In this document: positions 23,164 to 30,972 of the stretch, piece after piece
How positions within the stretch are numbered: the stretch's first letter is position 1
Layout: each line of letters begins with the position of its first letter
Source: an uncultured Alphaproteobacteria bacterium
Lineage (GTDB): Bacteria; Pseudomonadota; Alphaproteobacteria; Caulobacterales; Parvularculaceae
NCBI GenBank assembly: GCA_902826095.1
Contig: CADEDN010000037.1
Location: 1-32,365 of the forward strand
Length of the DNA stretch: 32,365 nucleotides
Direction of reading: 5' to 3'
The notes under the pieces: generated by a model
Seen by the model: the letters and a program-made list of their open reading frames with translations, nothing else
The model's database searches: none
Told to the model about the DNA's origin: nothing
Translations under genes and position numbers: made by a program

Positions 23164-23805
23164 TCACCAGCGAAGAAGGCGCGGTCCCAGTAACATTCCC
23201 GCGATCCCGACCAGCGCAATCGCCGCCGTGTACCAGAGCGCGATGAAGCAGGCGGCGGATTCAACGCAGTGAAACGAGTAGAGCATCGCGGCTAGACCGC
23301 CCGCCGCAAGTCCGATCGCGCCGCCGGCGGCCTTGAGGTTCGTCGGCGCAAAGGCGCGAGCCGCCCAGAACAAAGCGACCAGCAAAGGCAGCGCCAAAAT
23401 GGCGATGCGGGCGAGACAGGCCGTAATGCTTTGCCCGAGGATCAGGGCAGGCCATGACGAAGCAGGAGAGGCCGCAAGTTCGATGCCGGCGAACAAAGTC
23501 GCGGCCGCTATAGGCGCGGCGAGCCAGATGGCGCGCTTCGCGCCAGACACGCCCGGCCGCAATAATGCAAGCGCGACAAAGATGGACAATACGGCAAGCG
23601 CGGCAGTGTAAATCGACTTGAATAGAAACGGCGCCGTGCCCGCCGCCTGCGCGAGATCCGGCCGCGCGCCAAGCCAATAAGCAAGCCCCGCCGCGCTTGC
23701 CAGAAATCCCGCCGCGCCTGCGGACGCAAGTCTTTTCTGCAAAGCATGGCGGCTGACGGGCGTGACGTGACGCGCCAATTCCGAAATGAGATCGTCCGTC
23801 TTCAT
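23164..23805 (-). CDS. nrsF: NrsF-type membrane anti-sigma factor (DUF1109)
   Basis: A 213-residue protein with six hydrophobic helices (for example LASAGAAGFLASAAGLAYWLGA, FLFKSIYTAALAVLSIFVALALL, and IALVGIAGMLLG) and a short cytoplasmic N-terminus (MKTDDLISELARHVTPV). NrsF proteins hold SigF at the membrane until a signal, such as excess metal or oxidative stress, releases it. The start codon overlaps the sigF stop (ATGA), so the pair is co-translated. The next gene downstream is bufA, which carries its own promoter. The two short transmembrane cysteines (FHCVESAACF) are candidates for the sensing site. Confidence 0.88.
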   Translation of the reverse strand: MKTDDLISELARHVTPVSRHALQKRLASAGAAGFLASAAGLAYWLGARPDLAQAAGTAPFLFKSIYTAALAVLSIFVALALLRPGVSGAKRAIWLAAPIAAATLFAGIELAASPASSWPALILGQSITACLARIAILALPLLVALFWAARAFAPTNLKAAGGAIGLAAGGLAAMLYSFHCVESAACFIALWYTAAIALVGIAGMLLGPRLLRW

Positions 23806-24341
23806 GGGCGCAAGCTCGAAAATCGTGCGCGCAGCGCCTTCATGCCGCGATGCGCGGAGACTTTGGCGTCGCTTTCTGTCCAGCCATGGCGCGCCGCAAC
23901 TTCAGCGGCGCTCTGCCCTTCGATCTGCATCATGCGGATGGCTTGCGCCTGCTTCTTGGGCAGACTCGCGAGTATCGAATCCAGATCAAGGCGTGCGCAA
24001 GCGGCGCTTTCAAACTCGACCGGCCTTACCTCATCGGTCAGGTCCACCACCTCGCCGGCAGCCTTGCGTCGGCGCAACAGGTCGATGAGCTTGTATTTTG
24101 CGATAGCGTAAACCCAGGCAAGAAGCGGCCGAGAGGGCTCATAGGTCGAACGACGCGTATGAATGGCGATCAATGTTTCCTGCACAAGGTCTTCCACATC
24201 CGCAGGTCGGCTCCGGAGCCGACCAAAGAAATAAGACCGCAGCAGCGACGCCAGGCTCCGGAGAAGCGATTCATGCGCGCGCGCGTCGCCGGTTAGGCTG
24301 CGCCGCATGAGTGCTTTGAGTTCGTCTTCAGTCGCCGTCAA
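23802..24341 (-). CDS. sigF: ECF sigma factor, SigF type
   Basis: A 179-residue ECF sigma factor. Region 2 (about 35-90) includes SRPADVEDLVQETLIAIHTRR and PLLAWVYAIAKYKLIDLLRRR, which bind core polymerase and the -10 element. Region 4 (LPKKQAQAIRMMQIEGQSAAEVAARHGWTESDAKVSAHRGMKALR) contains the HTH that reads the -35. Position next to a DUF1109 anti-sigma marks it as the SigF/NrsF pair of Caulobacter. Proposed start TTG at 24341 keeps the conserved N-terminus (TEDELKALMRR); ATG at 24308 is an alternative. A matching GTAAC-N17-CGAA promoter stands 20 bases upstream, consistent with autoregulation. Confidence 0.9.
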   Translation of the reverse strand: MTATEDELKALMRRSLTGDARAHESLLRSLASLLRSYFFGRLRSRPADVEDLVQETLIAIHTRRSTYEPSRPLLAWVYAIAKYKLIDLLRRRKAAGEVVDLTDEVRPVEFESAACARLDLDSILASLPKKQAQAIRMMQIEGQSAAEVAARHGWTESDAKVSAHRGMKALRARFSSLRP

Positions 24342-24360
24342 TTGCGCTCTCGATCTCTAC

Positions 24361-24386
24361 TTCGCTTGATCCTTGGCAAAAGTTAC
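24361..24386 (-). promoter_or_regulatory. Putative autoregulated SigF promoter
   Basis: GTAAC (rc of 24382-24386), 17 bases, then CGAA (rc of 24361-24364), on the minus strand and 20 bases before the sigF start. It is the second copy of the element found at 23123-23148, so I infer that SigF directs transcription of its own operon and of bufA. Confidence 0.65.
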
Positions 24387-24654
24387 ATGGAGCCCGGCCG
24401 GGCAGCCATCCGGGAACGCAACTGCATCACAAGATTAGTGGAAGCGCCTCTCGGGAGCTGCTCACGATTGAGACGAGCGGATCACAAAAAAGGGATCGCC
24501 AATCAGCCTAACCGTCTTCGACTTAACGCCAGCGCCGTATTCGAGGCTCAATGACGGGCCGGCGTCTTTCCTGGCTCGTCCCGCTGCGGTCTGCCGATCA
24601 TCCTCGCACAAGTGCGCCTCAACGCTGCGCCGCTCGCCACTTTCGGCGCTCTAG
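24387..24654. other. Non-coding stretch between sigF and the MerT-like remnant
   Basis: No gene with convincing coding character. Short frames run on both strands but change frame and lack ribosome-binding sites. The right half (from about 24550) may be the decayed 5' end of the MerT-like gene that continues at 24655; an in-frame TAG at 24652 closes that frame. Confidence 0.4.
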
Positions 24655-24843
24655 CTCGCGCGCTCGATCCTTCTGTGGCGGCGAAACGGCTGGCTTATTC
24701 TGATTGCGAGGAGCTTCCGGAGAGGGCGGCGCCCGCGACCTCGCGCCGCTATCCTCCTCGCCGTTGCCGCGCTGCTGACGGTCGGCGCCTATGTCATGCC
24801 GCATTATGAGCGGGAAATCCTTGATTGGTTGAACCCTCGATGA
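24655..24843 (+). pseudogene. Remnant of a small membrane protein, MerT-like
   Basis: An open frame of about 62 codons without a usable start, closed upstream by TAG and with no intact N-terminus. It encodes a membrane helix (AAILLAVAALLTVGAYVMP) followed by HYEREILDWLNPR, resembling the C-terminus of mercuric transporter MerT. The stop TGA overlaps the ATG of the next gene (ATGA), the usual sign of a translationally coupled pair. The upstream sequence is too changed to show the MerT Cys pair. The identification rests on one helix and context, so it is tentative. Confidence 0.35.
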
Positions 24844-25043
24844 CCGTCATTCTCGATGCGACCCTGACTTGCCCGGAATGCGGCAAGCCCAGTCGCGAAC
24901 GCATGCCGACAAACGCATGTCTCTATTTATTCGACTACCCTCACTGCCGCGCCTTGCTACGCCCGAAGCCCGGCGATTGCGTCTTCTGCAACTATAGCGA
25001 TGTGAAATGTCCGCCGATGCAAGATGGCGGTTGCGGTCGCTGA
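24840..25043 (+). CDS. GDCCVxC-type small Cys-rich protein
   Basis: A 67-residue protein with TCPECGKPSRERMPTNAC at the N-terminus and RPKPGDCVFCNYSDVKCPPMQDGGC at the end. This is the GDCCVxC family (in some bacteria a selenoprotein), usually found near mercury or heavy-metal transporter genes. Here the namesake motif reads GDC-VFC, one Cys short, so the protein may have lost its full metal-binding or redox site. The ATG overlaps the stop of the MerT-like remnant. The function of the family is not established. Confidence 0.6.
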   Translation: MTVILDATLTCPECGKPSRERMPTNACLYLFDYPHCRALLRPKPGDCVFCNYSDVKCPPMQDGGCGR

Positions 25044-25151
25044 ATTCGGAGAGCGCGGTCCGCCGCCAATGAGAAAGCAAGGCGGATTTCTTCGTGACGG
25101 GTTTTACGGGTCGAGAGAGAGTCTTTCGACCGCCCGTCGCGGAGAATTCCC

Positions 25152-26093
25152 ATGTCCCTTCAGGTTATGGATGCCCGTTCCGATGCGTCGGGCGGCTATA
25201 AAGTCGATGTTTCGCGCGGCTCGCGAATCGGGCGCGTGTCGTCCGAGTGGTTTTCGCGGCCCGACGATGAGCGGTTCCTGTCGTTGTCCGATTTGCAGGC
25301 GTCGGTGCGCGCGCGCGCCGAGCGCAGCCGGACGCGCGTCGTCGAGAGCGCCGCTATCCGAGTCGAGGCCTCCCGCGACAATGCCGAGCGGCTTGAACTC
25401 CTCCTGCCGGAGAGCGACGCGCCCGTCGCGCCGACGCACTGGTCTTTCGGCCAGCTGAGCTCGCTGGTCGGCGCGCCAGCGTCCTATTTGCGTCAGCTGC
25501 CGGAACCGCTCGCCGCGATCAATCTGCAATACGGGCTGACGACGCATCGCGCCGAGCAGGTGAAGACACTGGAGACGGAAGACGGCCGCACCGAGCTCCG
25601 CGCCGTCACCGGTCCCGACTATGGCCGCATCTATGACCATGAGCTGGTCTCGGCCGTCATGAAGATCGCCGGCGACGGCGTCGGCGACACGCGCTGGAAA
25701 ATCCCCGGCGTGCTCGACTGGCGCACGGGCATCTATAATCCGAATGCGGCGGTGAGCCGGGAGTCAACGACGCTCTACGCTTCCGACCGCGACGTCTTCC
25801 TGTTCCTGGTCGATGATTTGAATCCGATCGAGGCGGGGAGGCTCCCCGACGGCTCACCCGATCTCTTCTTCCGCGGCTTTTACTGCTGGAACTCGGAAGT
25901 CGGCGCGAAGACGCTGGGGCTCGCCTCCTTCTATCTCCGCCTATGTCCCGCACGACATAGGCGGAGCTATGTCCGGTACCGGACTATGTCCCGACGCGGC
26001 TTAAAAACCAGGCAAAGCCGGCATGAGTCAGGACATAGTCGTGCGGCCTACAGCGCCTTGAGGAACGCGAGCAGCGTGTCTTCGGGCTTGTAA
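25152..26093 (+). pseudogene. DUF932-family plasmid/phage gene, 3'-truncated
   Basis: The first ~263 codons encode a DUF932 protein: GYKVDVSRGSRIGRVSSEWFSR, THWSFGQLSSLVGAPASYLRQL, LRAVTGPDYGRIYDHELVSAVMKI, TLYASDRDVFLFLVDD and FFRGFYCWNSEVGAKTLGLASFYLR. Such proteins occur on plasmids, ICEs and phages; their role is unknown. After FYLR the sequence diverges (LCPARHRRSYVRYRT) and runs through a palindrome-rich segment to an accidental stop at 26093. The real end (about 60-100 residues of C-terminus) is missing, so a mobile element cut it near 25938. GGAGAATTCCC precedes the ATG. Confidence 0.82.
25935..26040. repeat. Cluster of CTATGTC palindromes at a mobile-element end
   Basis: Three palindromes stand in about 105 bases: a perfect 13-bp stem (25935-25947 with 25954-25966), a perfect 14-bp palindrome GTCCGGTACCGGAC at 25971-25984, and a cruciform with an outer 10-bp arm (25982-25991 with 26031-26040) and an inner CGGCTT/AAGCCG arm. 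All include copies of CTATGTC, three forward and two inverted. The cluster is bounded by a truncated DUF932 gene on the left and the 3' end of a tyrosine-recombinase gene on the right, as expected for recombination sites at the end of a recombinase-in-trio (RIT) type element; this assignment is inference. Confidence 0.65.
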
Positions 26094-26310
26094 CGGCCGG
26101 GGACGCCGGTCGGCGGCACGGTTTTTTCCAGGATCTTCTTTTTCATCGCGAGGTTGGCTTCGATGTAGATCTGGGTGGTCTCGATCGATTCATGCCCGAG
26201 CCAGAGGGCGATGACCGACTGCTCTACGCCTTCGTGCAACAGGTCCATCGCCGTGGTGTGTCGCAGCACATGAGGGGTAACGCGCTTGTCACCCAGAGAT
26301 GGGCATGCCT
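26048..26310 (-). pseudogene. Tyrosine recombinase/integrase, C-terminal fragment
   Basis: The minus strand codes about 85 residues with no start: VTPHVLRHTTAMDLLHEG contains the catalytic HxxR box, and ALWLGHESIETTQIYIEA the second His and catalytic Tyr of tyrosine recombinases. The end, GRYKPEDTLLAFLKAL, is typical of the recombinases of RIT-type three-gene elements. The frame is open up to 26310 and stops there because the IS256-family element begins at 26311. The N-terminal two-thirds of the gene is not found on the other side of the IS, so it was lost in a deletion. Confidence 0.85.
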
Positions 26311-26368
26311 GGGACTGTCAGGAATCTTGTGCGGGGGGCCATAGAGGTGGGAAGAAAGGAACCCAACT

Positions 26369-27614
26369 ATGGCGATCGAGAAGGATATTCTGGACCAGCT
26401 TCTTTCGGGGCGCGACCCGAAGGAGATTTTCAGCCGCGACGGGCTTGTCGATGAGCTGAAGAAGGCGCTGTCGGAACGCATTCTGAACGCCGAGATCGAC
26501 GAGCATCTCGATGAAGAACGCGGCGAAGGCAAGCCGAACCGGCGTAACGGGACGTCGAAGAAGACCGTGCTGACGGGGACCTCGCAGGTGACGATCGAGG
26601 TTCCGCGCGACCGGGCGGGCACGTTCGACCCGAAGCTGATCGCCCGCTATCAGCGGCGGTTTCCGGACTTCGACGACAACATCATCTCGATGTATGCGCG
26701 CGGCATGAGCGTGCGCGAGATCCGCGGCCATCTCGACGAGATGTACGGGATCGACGTGTCGCCCGACCTCATTTCGGCGGTCACCAACGCCGTGCTCGAA
26801 GAGGTCGCCGAATGGCAGAACCGTCCGCTCGACGCCTGCTACGCCGTTCGTCGGCGGGAAAACGATCCACTGGATCGTTTTCTGGTCCGCCTCCGTCTTT
26901 GACGCCATCCGGGTGAAGATTCGCGACGAGGGCTTCGTCCGGAACAAGGCCGTCTACATCGCGCTCGGCATAAGGCCCGACGGAACGCGCGAGATTCTCG
27001 GCCTCTGGATCGAGCAGACGGAAGGCGCGAAGTTCTGGCTGCGGGTCATGAACGAACTGAAGACAAGAGGTCTCGCCGATATTCTCATCGCCGTCGTCGA
27101 CGGGCTCAAGGGTTTTCCCGATGCGATCACGGCCGTGTTTCCGCAAACGATCGTGCAGACTTGCATCGTGCACCTAATCCGCAACTCGCTCGAGTTCGTG
27201 TCCTGGAAAGATCGCAAAACGCTCGTCCCGGCGCTGCGGGCGATTTACCGGGCGAAGGACGCCGACGCGGGCGCCAAGGCCCTCGACGATTTCGAGAAAG
27301 GCCCCTGGGGCCAGCGATATCCGGCGATCGCGCAAATCTGGCGCCGGCAATGGGCCCAGGTCGTCCCGTTCTTCGCCTTCCCGGAAAATGTCCGGCGCAT
27401 CATTTACACGACAAACGCGATCGAGGCGCTCAATTCGAAGCTGCGCCGGGCGATCAGGGCGCGCGGGCATTTCCCCAATGATGACGCGGCGACGAAATTG
27501 CTGTATCTCGTCCTCAATCGCGCGGCCGAAGACTGGAAGCGGCCGCCGCGGGAATGGTGCGAGGCGAAGACCCAATTCGCCGTCATGTTCGGCGAGCGGT
27601 TCGTGAACGGATGA
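26369..27614 (+). pseudogene. IS256-family transposase, disrupted by a 46-bp palindromic insert
   Basis: The N-terminal part (to 26847) is a normal IS256 transposase: EHLDEERGEGKPNRRNGTSKKTV, VPRDRAGTFDPKLIARYQRRFPDFD, ISMYARGMSVREIRGHLDEMYG. The downstream part continues in another frame (FDAIRVKIRDEG, DGLKGFPDAITAVFPQTIVQTC, YTTNAIEALNSKLRRA), and ends in the usual way. The two halves join at 26848-26893, a 46-base insert (46 = 3x15+1, giving the frame change) that contains a perfect 10-bp stem and a stop codon. It interrupts the protein just before the first catalytic Asp (in FDAIRV). The gene is not active unless it is corrected by frameshifting, which I see no signal for. Confidence 0.88.
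26848..26893. repeat. 46-bp palindromic insertion in the transposase
   Basis: AAAACGATCC at 26859-26868 pairs with GGATCGTTTT at 26872-26881 (loop ACT), flanked by GGCGG and CCGCC. Removing exactly these 46 bases restores the reading frame between the two transposase halves. It looks like a small mobile repeat that landed in the gene. I found no second copy in this window. Confidence 0.7.
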
Positions 27615-27650
27615 TCAACACGCCCCCCGCACAAGATTCCTGACAGTCCC

Positions 27651-27804
27651 CCGGATCGGCCTCGAACGCCTTCACCCAGAGCCGCAAAGGATTCGGATGA
27701 ACCCCGAGGTCCCGCGACGCCTGCGCAGTCGTCACCCCGCGCTCCCGTATCAGCCTCACCGCTTCGCGCTTGAACTCCTCGCTGTGCGTCCTTCGTCTTC
27801 CCAT
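27651..27804 (-). pseudogene. IS3-family OrfA, N-terminal fragment
   Basis: The start MGRRRTHSEEFKREAVRL and the helix-turn-helix RGVTTAQASRDLGVHPNPLRLW are typical for OrfA of the IS3 family (HTH_Tnp_1). Only about 51 codons remain; the frame runs into the IS256 end and then closes by chance. It cannot produce a transposase. Confidence 0.85.
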
Positions 27805-27865
27805 GATAGCCTCCGGTTCGAGTGAAACACCTTATCTCGGTGTCCTTCAAACCGGGGACAGGCCA
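27651..27865 (-). mobile_element. 5' fragment of an IS3-family insertion sequence
   Basis: The remaining end carries the terminal repeat on the minus strand, starting TGGCCTGTCCCCGGTTTG at 27865, then about 60 bases of leader and the start of orfA. The rest is cut off by the IS256 element at 27650. orfB (the DDE transposase) is missing. Confidence 0.8.
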
Positions 27866-27938
27866 TACATCAAACGAGCCACGCAACTCAAAAGCCTGAA
27901 CGAGCCGCTGATCTCGCCTCAGGGGGCCGGCGATCCAT

Positions 27939-28253
27939 TTATCGGCATTCGAGGAGCCGCTCGTGTATCTGTCGCCAGAGAGCATACCGAAGGCCCGGCG
28001 CCGACTGGCGACAGAACGCCATTCTTCCTCTGCAATGCGCTTTCGCTCCTTCGATGCCAAATCGATCAGCCAAACGCCTCGCGTGGAACACGATCAGTGC
28101 GTGAAGGCGTCGGCGCAGATCGACGCGCCTCGATGTCGGTACGTCTGCAAGCATTGCTGTTATCGATGCCGCCTGAAATCTGACGACGAGAGCATCGCAT
28201 TGGGCCGGTTCGTCAGAAGGGGCGCTTTCGAATTCATCCACAGGAGCTGTCAT
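27939..28253 (-). CDS. Hypothetical protein
   Basis: A 104-residue frame (MTAPVDEFESAPSDEP at the start) with no domain I recognise. The middle (SRRVDLRRRLHALIVFHARRLADRFGIE) is Arg-rich and helical. It has no clear ribosome-binding site, but its amino-acid make-up looks like a real small protein, with a balanced set of charges, and the overlapping plus-strand frame is worse. It lies between the IS3 fragment and the LysR gene and may be truncated. Confidence 0.4.
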   Translation of the reverse strand: MTAPVDEFESAPSDEPAQCDALVVRFQAASITAMLADVPTSRRVDLRRRLHALIVFHARRLADRFGIEGAKAHCRGRMAFCRQSAPGLRYALWRQIHERLLECR

Positions 28254-28381
28254 TTTCTGCTTATGGAGGTTGCGCAGTTGACAAAGCGTGAATGAGTTAG
28301 GCCGCTGAATTTGAATGCGCTGAAACGCCAAGCCGCGGCGGCTCCGCACAGCCGTTTATGAAAATGGTTGCCGACCCGTAC

Positions 28382-29308
28382 TCAATTGACGGGTTGCTGC
28401 GCGCCCAGGCGGAAGTCCGCGTTATTAGAAGCCAAAGAGCCGATGGTCTCGAGGACGGCTCGTGTCCCAGCGGCCCGTCTTATGTCCTCATGGAAGACCA
28501 GCCAGAGATCAACGTCGAGAGTCGGGGCAATCCATTCCGGCAGACTGACGATGTCCGCTGACCCCAACGAATCCAGCACTGGGAGAGGAGTGAGGGCGTT
28601 CATCGACCTCAGGATGCTCAATCTGCACATGGCGGAATCAAGGCGCAAAGATGCGTGGGCTATAGGGCTTGACCAATTTTCAGACGTCGAGAGAAACTGA
28701 ACATATGGATGACGGTTTTCCGGCATTATGACAGGGGCATTGCCGATCGACTTTCCATCGCCAGCTCGGTCGATTCCGGTTTCAGCTTGGCGCTGCGTAA
28801 ACATGCCGTAGCGGAGAGCGCCGATTTTCCGGCAAATGAGATCGGCGTTTCTCGGCTTTTCGAACAGAAGCGCAATATCTGTCCTTGTCCAATCGGGTTG
28901 CGCGCCCGGCAAATGAAAGTCGCATTCAATGACGCAGCGGGATGACGCGATCATCGCCCGATGCAGCGCCGGCGCCAGCCATAGGAAGCCGAGGTCTTCT
29001 GGCGCTGAAATACGAAGGGTGCGCCGCGACTTGCTTGCGTCCGCGCCGGCCATCCGCGAAATCGATAGAACCGCCTCTCTCGCTCGCTGGGCTTCGCCGA
29101 GAATCTCCTCGCCTGCTTGGGTGATCGTAAGGCCGTGCGCCGTCCGACGGAAAAGTCGCTCGCCAAGAGAGACTTCAAGCGCGTTGATGCGACGCCGAAC
29201 GGTTTCGACGCTTTGCCCGCATTGCGATGCCGTTTGACGAATGCTCCGAAATTCCGCCAACAGGCAGAATATCTCGATATCGTCCCAACGCAGCCGATTG
29301 TCCCCCAT
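28382..29308 (-). CDS. LysR-family transcriptional regulator
   Basis: A 308-residue regulator of normal length. Residues 1-65 form the winged-helix HTH: DDIEIFCLLAEFRSIRQTASQCGQSVETVRRRINALEVSLGERLFRR. After a linker helix the effector-binding part runs through LRISAPEDLGFLWLAPALH. The C-terminal region is rich in Trp/Ser and less like the standard LysR fold, so the effector is unknown. LysR regulators usually sit next to the gene they control; the divergent gene downstream of its start is the hypothetical protein at 29422. Its third-position base content is lower in GC than the housekeeping block. Confidence 0.85.
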   Translation of the reverse strand: MGDNRLRWDDIEIFCLLAEFRSIRQTASQCGQSVETVRRRINALEVSLGERLFRRTAHGLTITQAGEEILGEAQRAREAVLSISRMAGADASKSRRTLRISAPEDLGFLWLAPALHRAMIASSRCVIECDFHLPGAQPDWTRTDIALLFEKPRNADLICRKIGALRYGMFTQRQAETGIDRAGDGKSIGNAPVIMPENRHPYVQFLSTSENWSSPIAHASLRLDSAMCRLSILRSMNALTPLPVLDSLGSADIVSLPEWIAPTLDVDLWLVFHEDIRRAAGTRAVLETIGSLASNNADFRLGAQQPVN

Positions 29309-29421
29309 CTGTTCCGAAATTCCGCTCCGTCAGAAATCTGAGACATGGCGTCTCATTCGGGCAGCTACCCGCCGAATCCCGAACGCCGACACTGAGAGAA
29401 TGCAGGCAAAACGAGTTCGCC

Positions 29422-30138
29422 ATGACCGTCAAGCGCCAAGGGAGCAGCGGCGTCGCTAAACGCCATCGCACCGATCGGACCCGGGCTTCCGTCAAGAAGA
29501 TCGAGTACACAGTTTCAGCGGATGTTCTCGGCCGCGCCGCCGACCTCCTCTACGAACCGTCGGATGGCTGTTGCGCCACTCGCGGCCTGTCTGAGGCTCC
29601 GCTTAGCGCTATTGGTCCACTTCGCCGCCATGGAGCCGCACGCCAAGACAAAGTGAAGGAAAAGGCGATTAACGCCGTCTATCGCCGATCACGGACCCTC
29701 GCGCGATCGTCACCCCCGCTCCGGATGCGCTGGAGCATCCTCGGCGAGGAGAAGCTGGCGACGGTGTTTGGGTCTTATCTCCGGGGCGATGACGTCTTCA
29801 AGATCGACCTTTCCGCCATCGTAAACGTTGATGAGTGGCTTGAGCGCGACGCCGCCCTGGCTATCGCCGAGGCGGCGAAGGACGACGTGGAAATCGAGGA
29901 CCATCGGCAGCAGATCGACTGGATCGAATCGCAGATGGCAGACTATCCGGCTCACTCGATATTCGGCGTCATCTGCAAATTGATGATCTGGCGACGCAAG
30001 AACAAGGATCTGCTGTCCTCAACCGGCGCAGAGGCTGAAATGCATCGGCTTGCTTATGCCGCTTACGCCGATCTCATCCGCTTGACCGGATTCCTGTCGG
30101 TCGCGTGCGCGGAGGATCGAGACGACGGCATTCTCTAG
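29422..30138 (+). CDS. Hypothetical protein, divergent from the LysR gene
   Basis: A 238-residue frame. The N-terminal ~60 residues are basic (VKRQGSSGVAKRHRTDRTR). The central part (WSILGEEKLATVFGSYLRGDD, VNVDEWLERDAALAIAEAAKDDVEIE) and the helical C-terminus (HSIFGVICKLMIWRRKNKDLL and AYAAYADLIRLTGFL) look like a mostly helical protein of the kind often encoded near mobile or phage genes in alphaproteobacteria. No domain recognised. The start at 29422 (MTVKRQGSS) is preferred because the frame upstream runs over the LysR 5' region; the true start may be later. Target of the LysR regulator is possible. Confidence 0.55.
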   Translation: MTVKRQGSSGVAKRHRTDRTRASVKKIEYTVSADVLGRAADLLYEPSDGCCATRGLSEAPLSAIGPLRRHGAARQDKVKEKAINAVYRRSRTLARSSPPLRMRWSILGEEKLATVFGSYLRGDDVFKIDLSAIVNVDEWLERDAALAIAEAAKDDVEIEDHRQQIDWIESQMADYPAHSIFGVICKLMIWRRKNKDLLSSTGAEAEMHRLAYAAYADLIRLTGFLSVACAEDRDDGIL

Positions 30139-30214
30139 AATGATGGCGACGCCGGCCTTGCCTTTCCGGACAACTGCCGCATTCTACGGATGACGCGGTT
30201 GGGAGGCGGCTTGC

Positions 30215-30637
30215 GTGAAAACGATGACCGGCACGTTCTTGAAGGAATGGCGCGTTTCGCAGGCATTCTCCGTCGAAGACTTGGCGCTGCGGTCAGGCGT
30301 TGCCGCATCGCTCATATCAGCGATGGAAACCGGATCCCCTGACTACACAGGCGGCCAGCTAAACGCTGTCGCCGAATCGCTCGGCTGCGAGCCTTGGCGA
30401 ATTCTTGCGGGCCCGCCCTCCCCGGCAGAGTTTCGCACAAAACTCGTCGCGCAGATCCTCCGCGACATTTGCGTCGAAGCGGTGACGACCTTCGAAGATA
30501 TGGGTCGCCTCGACGATCTCAGAGAAAATGTGGATGCGGAGGAATTCTGGCTTCAGGTGGCGGAGCACTTCGAAGGCGCCATTGAGACTATATGTCTTGC
30601 TTCGTCGACCGATCTTTCTGCTCTTTCAGAAAAATAG
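30215..30637 (+). CDS. XRE-type helix-turn-helix protein
   Basis: A 140-residue protein whose first ~65 residues are a Cro/CI-type HTH: LKEWRVSQAFSVEDLALRSGVAASLISAMETGSPDYTGGQLNAVAESLGCEPWRIL. The C-terminal half (FRTKLVAQILRDICVEAVTTFEDMGRLDDLRENVDAEEF) is helical and acidic and may mediate dimer or partner contacts. GGGAGG lies 8 bases before a GTG start. Such proteins often act as repressors within mobile islands or as antitoxin-like regulators; no toxin gene is evident next to it. Confidence 0.75.
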   Translation: MKTMTGTFLKEWRVSQAFSVEDLALRSGVAASLISAMETGSPDYTGGQLNAVAESLGCEPWRILAGPPSPAEFRTKLVAQILRDICVEAVTTFEDMGRLDDLRENVDAEEFWLQVAEHFEGAIETICLASSTDLSALSEK

Positions 30638-30788
30638 AAGACAGCCTTCTCAGAAACGCCGCATAGGCGAGGGCGGTCGGATTGTCTTCAAGCGGAACAT
30701 CTTTGCGACCGCCTGACAACCAGCGCGGCGCCGTCTCCTTCGCGATTGCGGCGACGTTGTCATCGTGAGGTGAAGGCGGTTTATCCAT
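30588..30788 (-). CDS. Small hypothetical protein
   Basis: A 66-residue minus-strand frame (MDKPPSPHDDNVAAIAKETAPRW) overlapping the 3' end of the XRE gene. The composition is reasonable (LEDNPTALAYAAFLRRLSSIFLKE), but there is no strong ribosome-binding site and part of it lies over the end of another gene, so it may not be expressed. Confidence 0.3.
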   Translation of the reverse strand: MDKPPSPHDDNVAAIAKETAPRWLSGGRKDVPLEDNPTALAYAAFLRRLSSIFLKEQKDRSTKQDI

Positions 30789-30972
30789 ACTGATCGCTAC
30801 TTACGCTGGATTACGGCAATTCAACGACAGTTAATTTGACCTAGCGAACTCTGCGCATTTCGTCGGAGTTTTGAACTAAATTTTTAGCCAATTTTCTCAA
30901 CATTGAATTAAAATGCGTCCTTTACCCCTGATAGCGCCACGGCGGGTGGCGGTTTGTTCAAGGGTGTTAGTG

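Larger units (their letters stand above)
26311..27650 (+). mobile_element. IS256-family insertion sequence (1340 bp)
   Basis: Exact 29-bp terminal inverted repeats (26311-26339 with 27622-27650), starting GGGACTGTCAGGAATC. The single transposase gene lies inside. The bases next to each end (26302-26310 and 27651-27659) do not match, so there is no 8-9 bp target duplication, and the genes on the two sides belong to different elements. Ends are perfect, so the element is young or under selection, although its transposase is broken. Confidence 0.92.

Noticed and set aside
24342-24554. Short plus-strand frame opposite the sigF promoter region
   Set aside because: It lies across the sigF promoter, has no ribosome-binding site and no coding character.
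26369-27614. Programmed frameshifting in the IS256 transposase
   Set aside because: IS256 transposases are single-frame; the break is explained by a 46-base insert with a stop codon and there is no slippery sequence.
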